Shown here: positions 25,338-33,526 of the stretch, piece by piece
Layout of the letters: the number at the start of each line of letters is the position of its first letter
How positions within the stretch are numbered: position 1 is the stretch's first letter
Source of the DNA: Streptomyces sp. NRRL S-337
GTDB lineage: Bacteria > Actinomycetota > Actinomycetes > Streptomycetales > Streptomycetaceae
Reading direction: 5' to 3'
Assembly: GCF_000720175.1 (NCBI RefSeq)
Contig: NZ_JOIX01000002.1
Span: forward strand, 62,001-126,000
Length of the DNA stretch: 64,000 nucleotides
The notes under the pieces: generated by a model
Database searches by the model: none
Told to the model about the DNA's origin: nothing
The model's input: only the letters and a program-made list of their open reading frames with translations
Made by a program: the position numbers and the translations under genes

Positions 25338-26707
25338 CCGCGTCGGGCGCGGCAGGGCTGCGTTCGGGCCGGATCGTGGTGGTCGGCGCCTCTCTGGCCG
25401 GGTTGCGCGCGGCCGAAGCCCTCCGGGACGAGGCGTTCGCCGGGGAACTCACGCTGATCGGCGAGGAGCCGCATGAGCCGTACGACCGGCCGCCGCTGTC
25501 GAAAGCGGTACTGTCCGGCCGGCTGAGCTGCGACCACATCGTGCTGCCCCGGGTTCGTAACATCGACGCGCACTGGCTGCTGGGCACCCCTGCCACCGGG
25601 CTGGATGTACCCGCCCGTCGGGTGGAGCTGGCCGACGGGCGGTCGGTGGCGTACGACCGGTTGCTGATCGCCACCGGCACCCGGGCACGTCCCTGGCCCG
25701 TCCGGGCCGGGGGTGGCCTGGACGGCGTCCATGTGCTGCGCACCCGCGAGGACGCCGAGCGGCTGCGGGGCGCGCTGGTGGCCGGCCCGTCCCGGGTGCT
25801 GGTCATCGGCGCGGGTTTCACCGGCGGCGAAGTCGCCTCCGTCTGCCGCGAGTTGGGGCTGGCGGTGACGGTGACGCAGCGCAGCGGGGCGCCGTTGACC
25901 AGTGCGCTGGGCGGGGTGATCGGCCGGGCCGCCGCCGACTGGTACCGCGAGGCGGGGGTGGACCTGCGGACGGACACCACGGTCCAGGCCCTGGAAGGCG
26001 ACCCGTCCGGCCGGTTGCGCCGTGCCGTGCTGTCCGACGGCACGGTCGTGGACGCCGAGGTGGCCGTGGTCGCCACTGGCGCCCTGGCCAACACCGAGTG
26101 GCTGGCCGGCTCGGGGCTCGCCGCCGACCAGCGCGGCGTGGTGAGCGACGGCGGGTGCCGGGCCGTGACCACCGACGGCAGGCGGGCCGAGGACGTGTTC
26201 GTCGCCGGTGACGTCGCCCGCTGGCCGCATCCCCACTACTTCGGGCGGCTGCTGCGCCTGGACCACTGGGACAACGCCGTCGCCCAGGCACGCACCGCCG
26301 CACACAATCTCGTCCACGGCCCGGGCGATCAGCGCGTCCACCGTCCGCTGCCCGCCTTCTGGTCCCACCAGTTCGGCCGCTATCTCAAGTCCATCGGTGT
26401 GCCGGCCCTCGCCGACCAGGTCGTGGTCACCCAAGGTGCCCTGGACCAACGGCGGTTCGTCGCCGCGTACGGGCTGAAGGGCAGGCTGGTCGGCGCCGTG
26501 GCGGTCGACTCCCCCCGCGTACTGGACGGTTACGCGGCCCTCATCGAAGCCCGCGCACCGTTCCCGCCGATGCTGGGCGCCACCGACGGCCCGGCCCACC
26601 TCGACCCCGTCGACGCCGAACTTCCCGGTCGTGCTGCCGGCAGCGCCTCGGACCACGACCCCGGAACGCCGTCGGCCCTCGCGTCGGCCGCGTCCGCACA
26701 CCGGTGA
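25334..26707 (+). CDS. FAD-dependent ferredoxin reductase
   Basis: 457 residues from GTG 25334. FAD-binding Rossmann motif: IVVVGASLAGLRAAEALRDE; the second NAD-binding motif: RVLVIGAGFTGGEVASVCRELG. DRPPLSKAVLSG and the T-G-x-x-x-x-x-x-x-DVFVAGDVAR FAD loop are typical of pyridine nucleotide-disulphide reductases of the ferredoxin/rubredoxin reductase branch. The C-terminal dimer/reductase domain (PAFWSHQFGRYLKSIG) is present. It passes electrons from NAD(P)H to the ferredoxin encoded just before it. Confidence 0.9.
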   Translation: MTASGAAGLRSGRIVVVGASLAGLRAAEALRDEAFAGELTLIGEEPHEPYDRPPLSKAVLSGRLSCDHIVLPRVRNIDAHWLLGTPATGLDVPARRVELADGRSVAYDRLLIATGTRARPWPVRAGGGLDGVHVLRTREDAERLRGALVAGPSRVLVIGAGFTGGEVASVCRELGLAVTVTQRSGAPLTSALGGVIGRAAADWYREAGVDLRTDTTVQALEGDPSGRLRRAVLSDGTVVDAEVAVVATGALANTEWLAGSGLAADQRGVVSDGGCRAVTTDGRRAEDVFVAGDVARWPHPHYFGRLLRLDHWDNAVAQARTAAHNLVHGPGDQRVHRPLPAFWSHQFGRYLKSIGVPALADQVVVTQGALDQRRFVAAYGLKGRLVGAVAVDSPRVLDGYAALIEARAPFPPMLGATDGPAHLDPVDAELPGRAAGSASDHDPGTPSALASAASAHR

Positions 26708-26720
26708 ACGGAGAGTTCCC

Positions 26721-27947
26721 ATGACGACATCCACCACGCCCTCGGCCACCGACCTGTTCGCCCGGGCCCTGCGGTACGAGAACCGCGCCGACCCCTACCC
26801 CCACTACGCCGAGCTGCGCCGGCACCCGGTCATGCGCATGGACGACGGCTCCTGGCTGGTCAGCGGCTACCGGGAGATCCGGCAACTGCTGCACGACCCG
26901 CGCAGCAGCGCCGACCGGCTCGACCCGCAGAACAAGATCCCCAAGGCCGCCAGGAGCCTGCTCATGCAGGACCCGCCGCTCCACGACCAGCTGCGCCGCG
27001 TGGTCACCCAGGAATTCGTTCCTCGCGTCATGGGCATGCGCGACCACCTCGGCGAACTGGTCGGCCGGCTCCTCGACGCGCACACCAGCGACCGTCCCGG
27101 CCAACTCGATGTCGTCGCCGAGCTGGCCTACCCGCTGCCGGTCACGGTGATCTGCGAACTGCTCGGCGTGCCCCGCGAGGACGAAGCCCTCTTCGGCGGC
27201 CTCGCCCGCCGACTCACCCGGGGCCTGGACCCCGTCGACACCCAGACCGAAGAGGAACTGCGCGAACTCGACCGGGCCCGCGGCGAGTTGGTCCAGTACC
27301 TGGAAGGGCTCATCATCCAGCGCCGGACGAACCCCGGCAACGACCTGCTGTCCGGCCTGATGTTCCACGAGGGTCCCGACCGGGTGCTGGACCCGATACA
27401 GCTGCGCGTCACCCTCGGCCTGCTGCTGATCGCCGGGCACGAGACCACCGTCAACCTGATCGCCAACGGCACCCTCGTCCTGCTGCGCAACCCCGACGTC
27501 CTCGCCCGGCTGCGCACCGACCCCGACCTGGCCACTCCGCTGGTGGAAGAGGTCCTGCGCCACGACCCACCGGTGCAGATCTCCGGCCGTAGTGCCCTGG
27601 CCGACATCGACCTTGCCGGCACCACGATCCCCCAGGGCTCCCGCATCCGCCTCATGCTCGCCGCGGGCAACCGTGACCCGCACCGCTTCGAGGACCCCGA
27701 CCGGTTCGTCCCCGACCGCCGCGAGAACGCCCACCTCGGCTTCGGCGGCGGCATCCACTACTGCATCGGCGCCACCCTCGCCCGCGCGGAAGCACAGATA
27801 GCGCTCACCGCCCTCGCCCGCAGACTGCACGCACCGCGCCTGGTCACCGACCCGCCGCCGTACCGGGAGAACGCCATCCTGCGCGGCCCGGAACATCTCC
27901 TGGTCGCCTTCGAACGACTCACCCCGGACACCCCACCCGTGAGCTGA
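26721..27947 (+). CDS. Cytochrome P450
   Basis: 408 residues. I-helix motif AGHETT (about 240), the E-x-x-R of the K helix (EEVLRHD), and the heme-binding loop FGGGIHYCIG with Cys-348 as the thiolate ligand. The N-terminus (LFARALRYENRADPYPHYAELRRHPV) is soluble and typical of bacterial class I P450s. It lies 13 bp after the reductase stop in the same operon, so the trio forms a full electron chain. The substrate is unknown; with a TetR regulator the operon is likely induced by a xenobiotic or metabolite. Confidence 0.93.
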   Translation: MTTSTTPSATDLFARALRYENRADPYPHYAELRRHPVMRMDDGSWLVSGYREIRQLLHDPRSSADRLDPQNKIPKAARSLLMQDPPLHDQLRRVVTQEFVPRVMGMRDHLGELVGRLLDAHTSDRPGQLDVVAELAYPLPVTVICELLGVPREDEALFGGLARRLTRGLDPVDTQTEEELRELDRARGELVQYLEGLIIQRRTNPGNDLLSGLMFHEGPDRVLDPIQLRVTLGLLLIAGHETTVNLIANGTLVLLRNPDVLARLRTDPDLATPLVEEVLRHDPPVQISGRSALADIDLAGTTIPQGSRIRLMLAAGNRDPHRFEDPDRFVPDRRENAHLGFGGGIHYCIGATLARAEAQIALTALARRLHAPRLVTDPPPYRENAILRGPEHLLVAFERLTPDTPPVS

Positions 27948-28135
27948 CCCGTCCCCGGCTCCCTGTTCCCGGCCGTTCTCGGTCCCCGTTGCCGGCCGCC
28001 CGGGTGACCCCCGGCGGCGGCCGGGAACGACAGGGCGGGTCGCGACGGTCAGTTCGGCGTCATCGATCGCCGTCAGCGCCCGGACACCGATGCTCGTGTT
28101 GGCGGCCAATGCGCCCGCATGCCCATGGCCCGTTC

Positions 28136-28210
28136 GCGGGCGCGGCTTACGGCACCATGGTGCGGCTCCCCGACCCGTTCAACCTCCCCATGGACACCGA
28201 CAGCCTCTGA
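28136..28210 (+). pseudogene. 3' end of a Uma2-family nuclease-like gene
   Basis: The last 24 codons of an open frame read AYGTMVRLPDPFNLPMDTDSL and stop at 28210. The L-P-x-P-F-x-x-x-x-D-T-x-x-L ending is characteristic of the C-terminus of Uma2 endonuclease-like proteins, which are abundant in Streptomyces. The rest of the gap (27948-28135) does not continue the domain. Confidence 0.45.
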
Positions 28211-28275
28211 CCGGCCGGCGTCAGCCCGCGTTCGCGGTCAGCCGCGGAAGCCTGTGCCACTGTGTCCTCCAGGCG

Positions 28276-28866
28276 TCACATGGGCAAGGACAGCAGTCGA
28301 ACGCGTCCCGACGGCCACGACGCGTCATCGTGCAGTGAGATGACCATCGTGCGCAGGGGCATCACCACCAGCCGGGACTCGGGCTGCTCCACGAGGACGT
28401 CGCCGTCGAGTCGGTGCCAGCCGAGCCGGCGGTACAGCGCTTCCAGGGGTGGTCGGCAGAACAGGAGGGCATGGCGCGGGCCCATCGTGCGGGCGTGTTC
28501 CAACGCCGCGGCGACGACTTGGCGGGCGAGGCCACAGCCGCGTACGTCAGCGGCCACCGCCACCCCGCCGACACCCGCGACCTCGGTCGGTGTGTCGGCG
28601 ATCGTGAGCGGAAGTCGCACCAGCCCTGCGTGCGCGACAAGCCGTGCGCCGTGGCGGATGCCGAAGTGCTCGTCCTTGCCGCGCCACGTGAGGCCGGTTT
28701 CCCCAACGCTGAACGGATCCTCGGCGTCGCCAAGGATTTCGTTCTGCTCCGCTCGCGTATAGCGCTCCAGGCGTATGGCGGGGGACGACGGAGAGCCCGC
28801 GGAGTTCGGAGCGTCAGGGAAATTCGGAGAGTTCGGGTTCTTGGTCATCCCCGTATCATGATCCAC
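28276..28866 (-). CDS. GNAT-family N-acetyltransferase
   Basis: 196 residues (190 from ATG 28848). The acetyl-CoA loop is VAADVRGCGLARQVVAAALEHAR (R-x-x-G-x-G/A), then ALLFCRPPLEALYRRLGWHRL, the usual strand-helix-Y-x-x-x-G-F/W pattern of motif B. Substrate unknown; the N-terminal SPSSPAIRLERYTRAEQNEI and HAGLVRLPLTIAD are not diagnostic. A single gene, convergent with the remnant before it and in series with the next GNAT. Confidence 0.8.
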   Translation of the reverse strand: MDHDTGMTKNPNSPNFPDAPNSAGSPSSPAIRLERYTRAEQNEILGDAEDPFSVGETGLTWRGKDEHFGIRHGARLVAHAGLVRLPLTIADTPTEVAGVGGVAVAADVRGCGLARQVVAAALEHARTMGPRHALLFCRPPLEALYRRLGWHRLDGDVLVEQPESRLVVMPLRTMVISLHDDASWPSGRVRLLSLPM

Positions 28867-28935
28867 GCAGGCGCGGGCCAGCCATCGGGACGGCGGATCT
28901 GTTGTCAGACCGAGCCGTCGCCGGTCACTGACCCT

Positions 28936-29493
28936 TCAGGGCCTGCCATTCAGGGCCTGCCATTCAGGAGCAAGGACCGCCCAGATTTGCTTGTCGTGGC
29001 GCTTGCCCCCGTACGGCCATGCCTCGCGTCGTACGCCCTCCAGGGTCATGCCGAGCCGCTTGGCCACGGCTGAGCTGCGGTCGTTGTCGGCCCTGCAATG
29101 CCACTCGGCCCGGTGCAGTCCCCGGGACGTGAACGCCCAGTCCAACAACGCCCCGCACGCCTGAGTGATCAGGCCGTGTCCCTCGGCGGACGGCTCCAGC
29201 CAGCAGCCGATCTCACACAGACCGGCAGCGGCATTGAAATCGGTGTACATCACACCGCCGACCAACATTCCGCCCCGCCAGATGCCGTAGAGGCGGGCGC
29301 CGTCGCCGGCCTGGCGCTCGGCATAGCGCTGGAGCGTGGCCCGCGCTCCGTCCACATCGCCGGTGACGAACGCGGGCCCGACCCACGGACGAATGTGTTC
29401 GCGAGCCCGGTCCAGATGGTCGGCGAACTCCTCGGCATGCCAGATCTCCAGCGGACCAAGGCAAGCACCGTCGCGCAGCGGCAGTGAGAACAT
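28936..29493 (-). CDS. GNAT acetyltransferase of the RimJ/RimL type
   Basis: 185 residues from ATG 29493 with GGGGGAGG upstream. The N-terminus LGPLEIWHAEEFADHLDRAREHIRPWVG is typical of ribosomal-protein/RimL-like acetyltransferases. The fold marks are GGVMYTDFNAAAGLCEIGCWL, GHGLITQACGALLDWAF (acetyl-CoA loop) and RAEWHCRADNDRSSAVAKRLGMTLEG. A 14-bp duplication at the 3' end has changed the last residues (see findings). It is divergent from a TetR gene, 51 bp away, and is its likely target. Confidence 0.83.
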   Translation of the reverse strand: MFSLPLRDGACLGPLEIWHAEEFADHLDRAREHIRPWVGPAFVTGDVDGARATLQRYAERQAGDGARLYGIWRGGMLVGGVMYTDFNAAAGLCEIGCWLEPSAEGHGLITQACGALLDWAFTSRGLHRAEWHCRADNDRSSAVAKRLGMTLEGVRREAWPYGGKRHDKQIWAVLAPEWQALNGRP

Positions 29494-29518
29494 CAGGACC
29501 TCCCCCTTCACATAACAA

Positions 29519-29533
29519 ACGTTACGGCAACGT
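29519..29533. promoter_or_regulatory. Probable TetR operator
   Basis: ACGTT-ACGGC-AACGT, a perfect dyad in the 51-bp gap between GNAT and TetR. It overlaps the -10 box of the TetR gene. Confidence 0.55.
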
Positions 29534-29538
29534 ACCGT
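29533..29538 (+). promoter_or_regulatory. -10 box of the leaderless TetR promoter
   Basis: TACCGT, six bases (GGGAGC), then ATG 29545. Confidence 0.4.
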
Positions 29539-29544
29539 GGGAGC

Positions 29545-30135
29545 ATGCCACGCACCAAGGGAGATCACGAGGCCCGCCGACGCGACGTCTCCGAAGCGGT
29601 CTGGCAGGTCATGGCGACACGCGGTTTCGCCGGCCTGACGCTGCGCGCCGTCGCCACCCAACTCGGAGCGACCACCGGCCTGCTCACGCACTACTTCCCC
29701 ACCAAACAAGCCTTGGTGGAGTACGCCCTTGACCTCCTCGAACAGCGCACCCTGTCCCGTCCCCGCCGCCAAGCGGGCAAGGGCCTGGCCGCCGTCAGGG
29801 ACGCGCTACTGGACATCCTGCCGCTGACCCCCGAGGCCACCGACAGCAACCGAATCTGGGTCTCCTCCTGGGACGCCGCACTCTCCGACCCCGCCCTGAG
29901 CACCGACTACGCCCGCAAGTACGCCCAAAGCCGCGCCAGGCTGAGCGAACGGGTGGCCGCGGCCCAGGCAACCGGCGAACTCCCCCCGGGCAACCCCGAA
30001 CAGATCGCCGCCGGCGCTCAGGCCTTCACTCTTGGCCTGGTGGTCCAGGCTCTGTTCGCCCCGGCGGAGTTCCCTCCGCAGCGGCAAATCGAGCTACTTG
30101 ACGCCTACCTGGCCACCCTGACCAGCCCCCACTGA
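29545..30135 (+). CDS. TetR/AcrR-family regulator
   Basis: 196 residues. HTH: RRRDVSEAVWQVMATRGFAGLTLRAVATQLGATTGLLTHYFPTKQALVEYALDLLEQR. The pattern GATTGLLTHYFPTK is that of the BetI/PsrA-like TetR branch. The ligand domain (about 70-190) includes FTLGLVVQALFAPAEFPPQRQIELLDAYL. It is divergent from the RimL-type GNAT with a dyad between them; regulation of that gene and itself is inferred. Confidence 0.83.
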   Translation: MPRTKGDHEARRRDVSEAVWQVMATRGFAGLTLRAVATQLGATTGLLTHYFPTKQALVEYALDLLEQRTLSRPRRQAGKGLAAVRDALLDILPLTPEATDSNRIWVSSWDAALSDPALSTDYARKYAQSRARLSERVAAAQATGELPPGNPEQIAAGAQAFTLGLVVQALFAPAEFPPQRQIELLDAYLATLTSPH

Positions 30136-30322
30136 TCCCACGCCCCTCACTCGGCACGATCGCGGTCGATGAAGCACGTTCGGCCTGGCTGCACCACGCA
30201 CGCCAGGAAGCCGCCGGGCTGTTGGGCTGACCGGGCGCACGGGTCGGGCCACAACCTGGTCGGACATGGCCCGCCAGCGGGCAGGGTCGGCGCCATGGCC
30301 TCCGGCTGCGACCACCGGCCTA

Positions 30323-30985
30323 CTAGCCCGTCGCGTACTCATGCGGGAACTCCCCCACCTTGCGCAACAGCGTGAACAGGTGGGTAGGCGAGGTGGTGAT
30401 GTCATTGACGCCAGCTGCCAGGATCTCGGCCCGCCTGGCAAGTTCCTGGCTCGAAGCGTAGATGAATACCGGGACGTCGTAGCCACGTGCCCGAATCTCC
30501 CGGGCAAGCTCCATACCGGCGTCCGGGTGAAGACTGCCGTCCTCTTTCCGTGCCATGTTCGAGATGACCGCGTCGAACGGCGGCACCGCCGCCGACATGG
30601 CATTGATTCCCTTACCGGTCGACTCGGCCTGCACCACGTCCACGCCCAGGGTCTGCAACTGTGCCGCCTCGTAGGCGTTGTTCGATGGGTGGTCGTCCAC
30701 CCATAGGACCCTTTGCAGGGGGCGGAGAACACTTCTGTTCTCCAGTCCGGCGTATTCGGGAGAGGCACTGACCGACGCCAGCTTCCCCTGAATATCAGCC
30801 GTGGTCTTCAAGACCTTTTCCGAGACCTCCTGAACCGTCAGCTCCGCCGATCCGACCTTCACGGTGAACCCCCGAGAGTCAATGATTTTCTTGATGGTGG
30901 GGAAGAGCCGCCAGATCACCAGGCCGGCGAGGAGTGGCCATGCCAGAGTGGAGAGCGCACTCAACAGATCTGCGAAAGTTTTCAT
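30323..30985 (-). CDS. Membrane-tethered receiver-like protein without the phosphoacceptor Asp
   Basis: 220 residues from ATG 30985. One N-terminal membrane segment (about 8-32, LSTLAWPLLAGLVIWRLFP), a linker of about 55 residues that looks helical (AELTVQEVSEKVLKTTADIQGKLA), and a receiver-like domain from about residue 92. It opens with VLWVDDHPSNN (acid pair D97, D98). At the end of beta-3, where receivers carry the phosphorylated Asp, it reads FDAVISNMARK: Asn-143. The beta-4 strand is VPVFIYASS. So the protein probably does not take phosphate and may act by binding. No HTH output domain is fused. It is alone on its strand. Confidence 0.75.
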   Translation of the reverse strand: MKTFADLLSALSTLAWPLLAGLVIWRLFPTIKKIIDSRGFTVKVGSAELTVQEVSEKVLKTTADIQGKLASVSASPEYAGLENRSVLRPLQRVLWVDDHPSNNAYEAAQLQTLGVDVVQAESTGKGINAMSAAVPPFDAVISNMARKEDGSLHPDAGMELAREIRARGYDVPVFIYASSQELARRAEILAAGVNDITTSPTHLFTLLRKVGEFPHEYATG

Positions 30986-31187
30986 GACAACCTGGCCCTG
31001 TGAGGCGAAACAAGGCGATGGTCCCACCACATCGAGCTTGCGATCGCCCGGCACGCGCGTCCGGCGAGCCCAATGGCCCCAACTATGACTCCAACGGTGG
31101 CCATGCCGGAGCTGGCCACCGTCTGCAGGTCCGCCCGGCCAAGAGGCGCGGCCCTCTCGACCGAGCGTGGGGAATCGTGCTTCCGGC

Positions 31188-31967
31188 TCAGCTGAGCTGA
31201 CGGGTGGGCATGATGGTGACCTGCTGGAGGTTGACCCGCGGCGGGAGGGTCGCGACGAAGCCGACGGTCTGCGCGATGTCCTGGGGCGTGAGCCACTCCA
31301 TGGTCTCCTTGGAGCCCTCCAGCCACTCCAACGCCCCCGCGTCGGTGACATGGCTCTGCAGCTCGGTGCCGACGATGCCCGGTTCGAGCGCCGAGACCCG
31401 GACGTTCTTCGCGCCCAGTTCGGCTCGCAGGTGCCGGGAGAGATGGGTGACGTATGCCTTGGTCGCGGAGTAGACGGCGAAGTTCGGGAAGAGGTTCTGC
31501 GCGGCGATCGACGACGTGTTGACCAGGTCGGCCACACCGCGCTCCCCAGCGGCCGTCACCAGCTGCGGCGTGAACGCGCCGATGACGTTCATCAGGCCGG
31601 TGATGTTCAGGTCGATCTGCCGCTGCCACTGGTCGGTGGCCAGCTCCTCGACCGGGGCCGGGAGCATGACACCCGCGTTGTTGAACAGCAGGTCGGCACC
31701 ACCGAGCTGGGCCGCCACCCGGTCCGCGGCCGCCTGCACGGCCGCGGCGTCGGTCACGTCGACCGCGAGGGCCAGCGCCTCGCCGCCGTTCTTCTCGATC
31801 CGGGCGACCAGGTCGTCCAGCCGCTCGGCCCGCCGCGCCAGGACGGCGACACGGGCACCGAGCCCGGCCAGGTGCTCGGCCGAGGCCTCACCGATACCGC
31901 TGGAGGCACCGGTGACGACCGCGACGCGGCCGGAGAGGGGACGGGCAGAGGTCTGCGTGGTGGTCAT
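31188..31967 (-). CDS. Short-chain dehydrogenase/reductase
   Basis: 259 residues from ATG 31967. NAD(P) motif VTGASSGIGEASAEHLAGLGARV, the NNAG strand (LLFNNAGVM), and catalytic Ser (NTSSIAAQN) with YSATK (Tyr and Lys). ADAAAVQAAADRV follows DVTD, which contacts the adenine. R-R after the second strand suggests NADP. It is divergent from an XRE/MmyB regulator with a palindrome between, a very common Streptomyces pair; the substrate is unknown. Confidence 0.9.
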   Translation of the reverse strand: MTTTQTSARPLSGRVAVVTGASSGIGEASAEHLAGLGARVAVLARRAERLDDLVARIEKNGGEALALAVDVTDAAAVQAAADRVAAQLGGADLLFNNAGVMLPAPVEELATDQWQRQIDLNITGLMNVIGAFTPQLVTAAGERGVADLVNTSSIAAQNLFPNFAVYSATKAYVTHLSRHLRAELGAKNVRVSALEPGIVGTELQSHVTDAGALEWLEGSKETMEWLTPQDIAQTVGFVATLPPRVNLQQVTIMPTRQLS

Positions 31968-32139
31968 GGGACACCTTTCGAAGGGGTTGAGATCTCGTGG
32001 TGGGTGAGATTTCGAGGTGGGTGGGATGAGGGGCTCGGGTCTGCGGCTCGTCGCCGCCGGCCCCTTCACAAGAACACCACCCGCAGACGTCTCACGGGCC
32101 GCCACAAAGGGCCCTGAGCAGGCAGGTATCGGCAAGGCA

Positions 32140-32154
32140 GGTACTGGCAGTACC
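32140..32154. promoter_or_regulatory. Palindrome between SDR and XRE genes, probable operator
   Basis: GGTACT-GGC-AGTACC, a perfect dyad 46 bp upstream of the XRE start. A related half-site (CAGGTATCGGCAAGG) precedes it. Binding by the XRE protein is inferred. Confidence 0.5.
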
Positions 32155-32199
32155 ACCCGCCGCCCGGTGTGGTCCGCCCTCGCCCGTCACACTGGGGGG

Positions 32200-33072
32200 A
32201 TGGATGACCGTAGTCGCGAGCTCGCCGATTTCCTGCGCACCCGCCGGGCCCGGATCACCCCCGACCAGGCGGGGCTGCCCGCCGACGGCCGGGTCCGCCG
32301 GGTACCCGGCCTGCGCCGTGACGAGGCAGCCCGCCTGGCCGGGGTGAGCACCGAGTACTACACCCGGCTCGAACAGGGCCGTGCGCAGAACCCCTCCCCC
32401 GAGGTCCTCGAGGCCCTGGCCCGCGCCCTCCAACTCGACGCCGTCGAGCGCGAGCACCTCACCGATCTCCTGGCCCGTCCCGCCCCGGCCCGGCGCGCCC
32501 CCGCCGGCCCGCAGCGCGTGCGCCCCGGACTGCACCTGATGCTGCAGACCCTCGACCATGTGCCCGCCTTCATCCTCGGCCGGCGCACCGACGTCCTGGC
32601 GTCCAACCGCCTGGCCCGCGAAGTCCTGACCGACTTCGATGCCCTGCCCGCTGTCCGACGGAATCTGGCCCGCTATTACCTTCTGGACCCCGAGGCCCGC
32701 GTCCGCGTCGGTGACTGGGAGCGGATCGCCGCCGAGACCGTCGCCATCCTGCGCCTCGAAGCCGGACGCCACCCCGACGACCGCCGGCTCGCCGACCTCA
32801 TCGGCGAACTCACCGTGAAATCACCGGAGTTCTCGGCCTGGTGGAATGACCACCGGGTGCTGCGCCGCACGCACGGCACCAAGCAGTATCACCACCCCCT
32901 GGTCGGCGACCTGACCTTCTCGTACGAGTCCTTCCAGGTCCCCGGCGACGCCGAACAGACCCTGTGCGTCTACAACGTCGAGCCCTCGTCCGACACCGCC
33001 CAAGCCCTCCGGCTCCTCACCAGCTGGACTGCGCCGCAGCCGACGGGCGCGCCGGAGGAACGAGGAGCGTAG
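32200..33072 (+). CDS. XRE-family regulator with MmyB-like ligand domain
   Basis: 290 residues. HTH_31-type DNA-binding domain at about 1-80: LADFLRTRRARITPDQAGL, VPGLRRDEAARLAGVSTEYYTRLEQGRAQNPSPEVLEALARALQL. The MmyB-like C-terminal domain (about 105-285) includes PAFILGRRTDVLASNRLAREVLTDF, and ends with ...LTFSYESFQVPGDAEQTLCVYN, which in relatives binds a fatty acid-like ligand. ATG 32200 lies six bases after CACACT, so a leaderless start is possible. It likely represses the divergent SDR gene. Confidence 0.88.
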   Translation: MDDRSRELADFLRTRRARITPDQAGLPADGRVRRVPGLRRDEAARLAGVSTEYYTRLEQGRAQNPSPEVLEALARALQLDAVEREHLTDLLARPAPARRAPAGPQRVRPGLHLMLQTLDHVPAFILGRRTDVLASNRLAREVLTDFDALPAVRRNLARYYLLDPEARVRVGDWERIAAETVAILRLEAGRHPDDRRLADLIGELTVKSPEFSAWWNDHRVLRRTHGTKQYHHPLVGDLTFSYESFQVPGDAEQTLCVYNVEPSSDTAQALRLLTSWTAPQPTGAPEERGA

Positions 33073-33158
33073 CCGGCCAGGGCCCCTTGCAGGGCCGTCG
33101 GCGCGTGCCTACGCGACCCTCCACCTCCATGGAAGTGACGCGGACCCGGTCACCGGAT

Positions 33159-33176
33159 ATCTGCCGAACGGCAGAT
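33159..33176. promoter_or_regulatory. Perfect 18-bp inverted repeat upstream of the secreted peptide gene
   Basis: ATCTGCCG-AA-CGGCAGAT, 59 bp before the GTG at 33236 and 86 bp after the XRE stop. The short two-base loop and lack of a T-run favour an operator over a terminator, but either is possible. Confidence 0.45.
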
Positions 33177-33235
33177 GTCTCAGGACCTCGGAAAAACCAT
33201 GCTGGAGCCATCTACCAAGCTTTCCGGAGGTCCAC

Positions 33236-33517
33236 GTGCTCAGCCCTGGTTCGTCGATGCGCAGTGTGTCCAGGAGCATCCTGGCCGCTGTCGCCCTGAC
33301 CTCACTGGCCGCCGTCACGGTCCGCGCCGACGCCGAGGAGGCAACGCCCGAGACGAAGCCCTTCTCGCTCGCCGGCCCGCTGAAGGGCACACACCCGAAG
33401 GGCGCGCGCCTCAAGGGCACACAGCTGAAGAGCATGCACCTGAAGGACTCGCATCTGAGGGGCACGCATACGACCGCTTTCGTGCCGCTTTCCGGTGTGC
33501 GGGTCCACGGGGCGTAG
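33236..33517 (+). CDS. Small secreted, basic, pentapeptide-like repeat protein
   Basis: 93 residues from GTG 33236 (GGAGG five bases before). Residues 1-31 form a Sec signal peptide: SVSRSILAAVALTSLAAV then T-V-R-A. The mature part is about 62 residues. It has six five-residue units: GPLKG, THPKG, ARLKG, TQLKS, MHLKD, SHLRG, each with Leu or Pro at position 3 and a positive residue at position 4. It thus resembles a very short pentapeptide-repeat coil with a strongly basic face and several histidines. No Cys. The next gene, an ABC ATPase, starts 9 bp later, so the two are almost certainly one operon. Confidence 0.68.
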   Translation: MLSPGSSMRSVSRSILAAVALTSLAAVTVRADAEEATPETKPFSLAGPLKGTHPKGARLKGTQLKSMHLKDSHLRGTHTTAFVPLSGVRVHGA

Positions 33518-33526
33518 GAGGTCACC

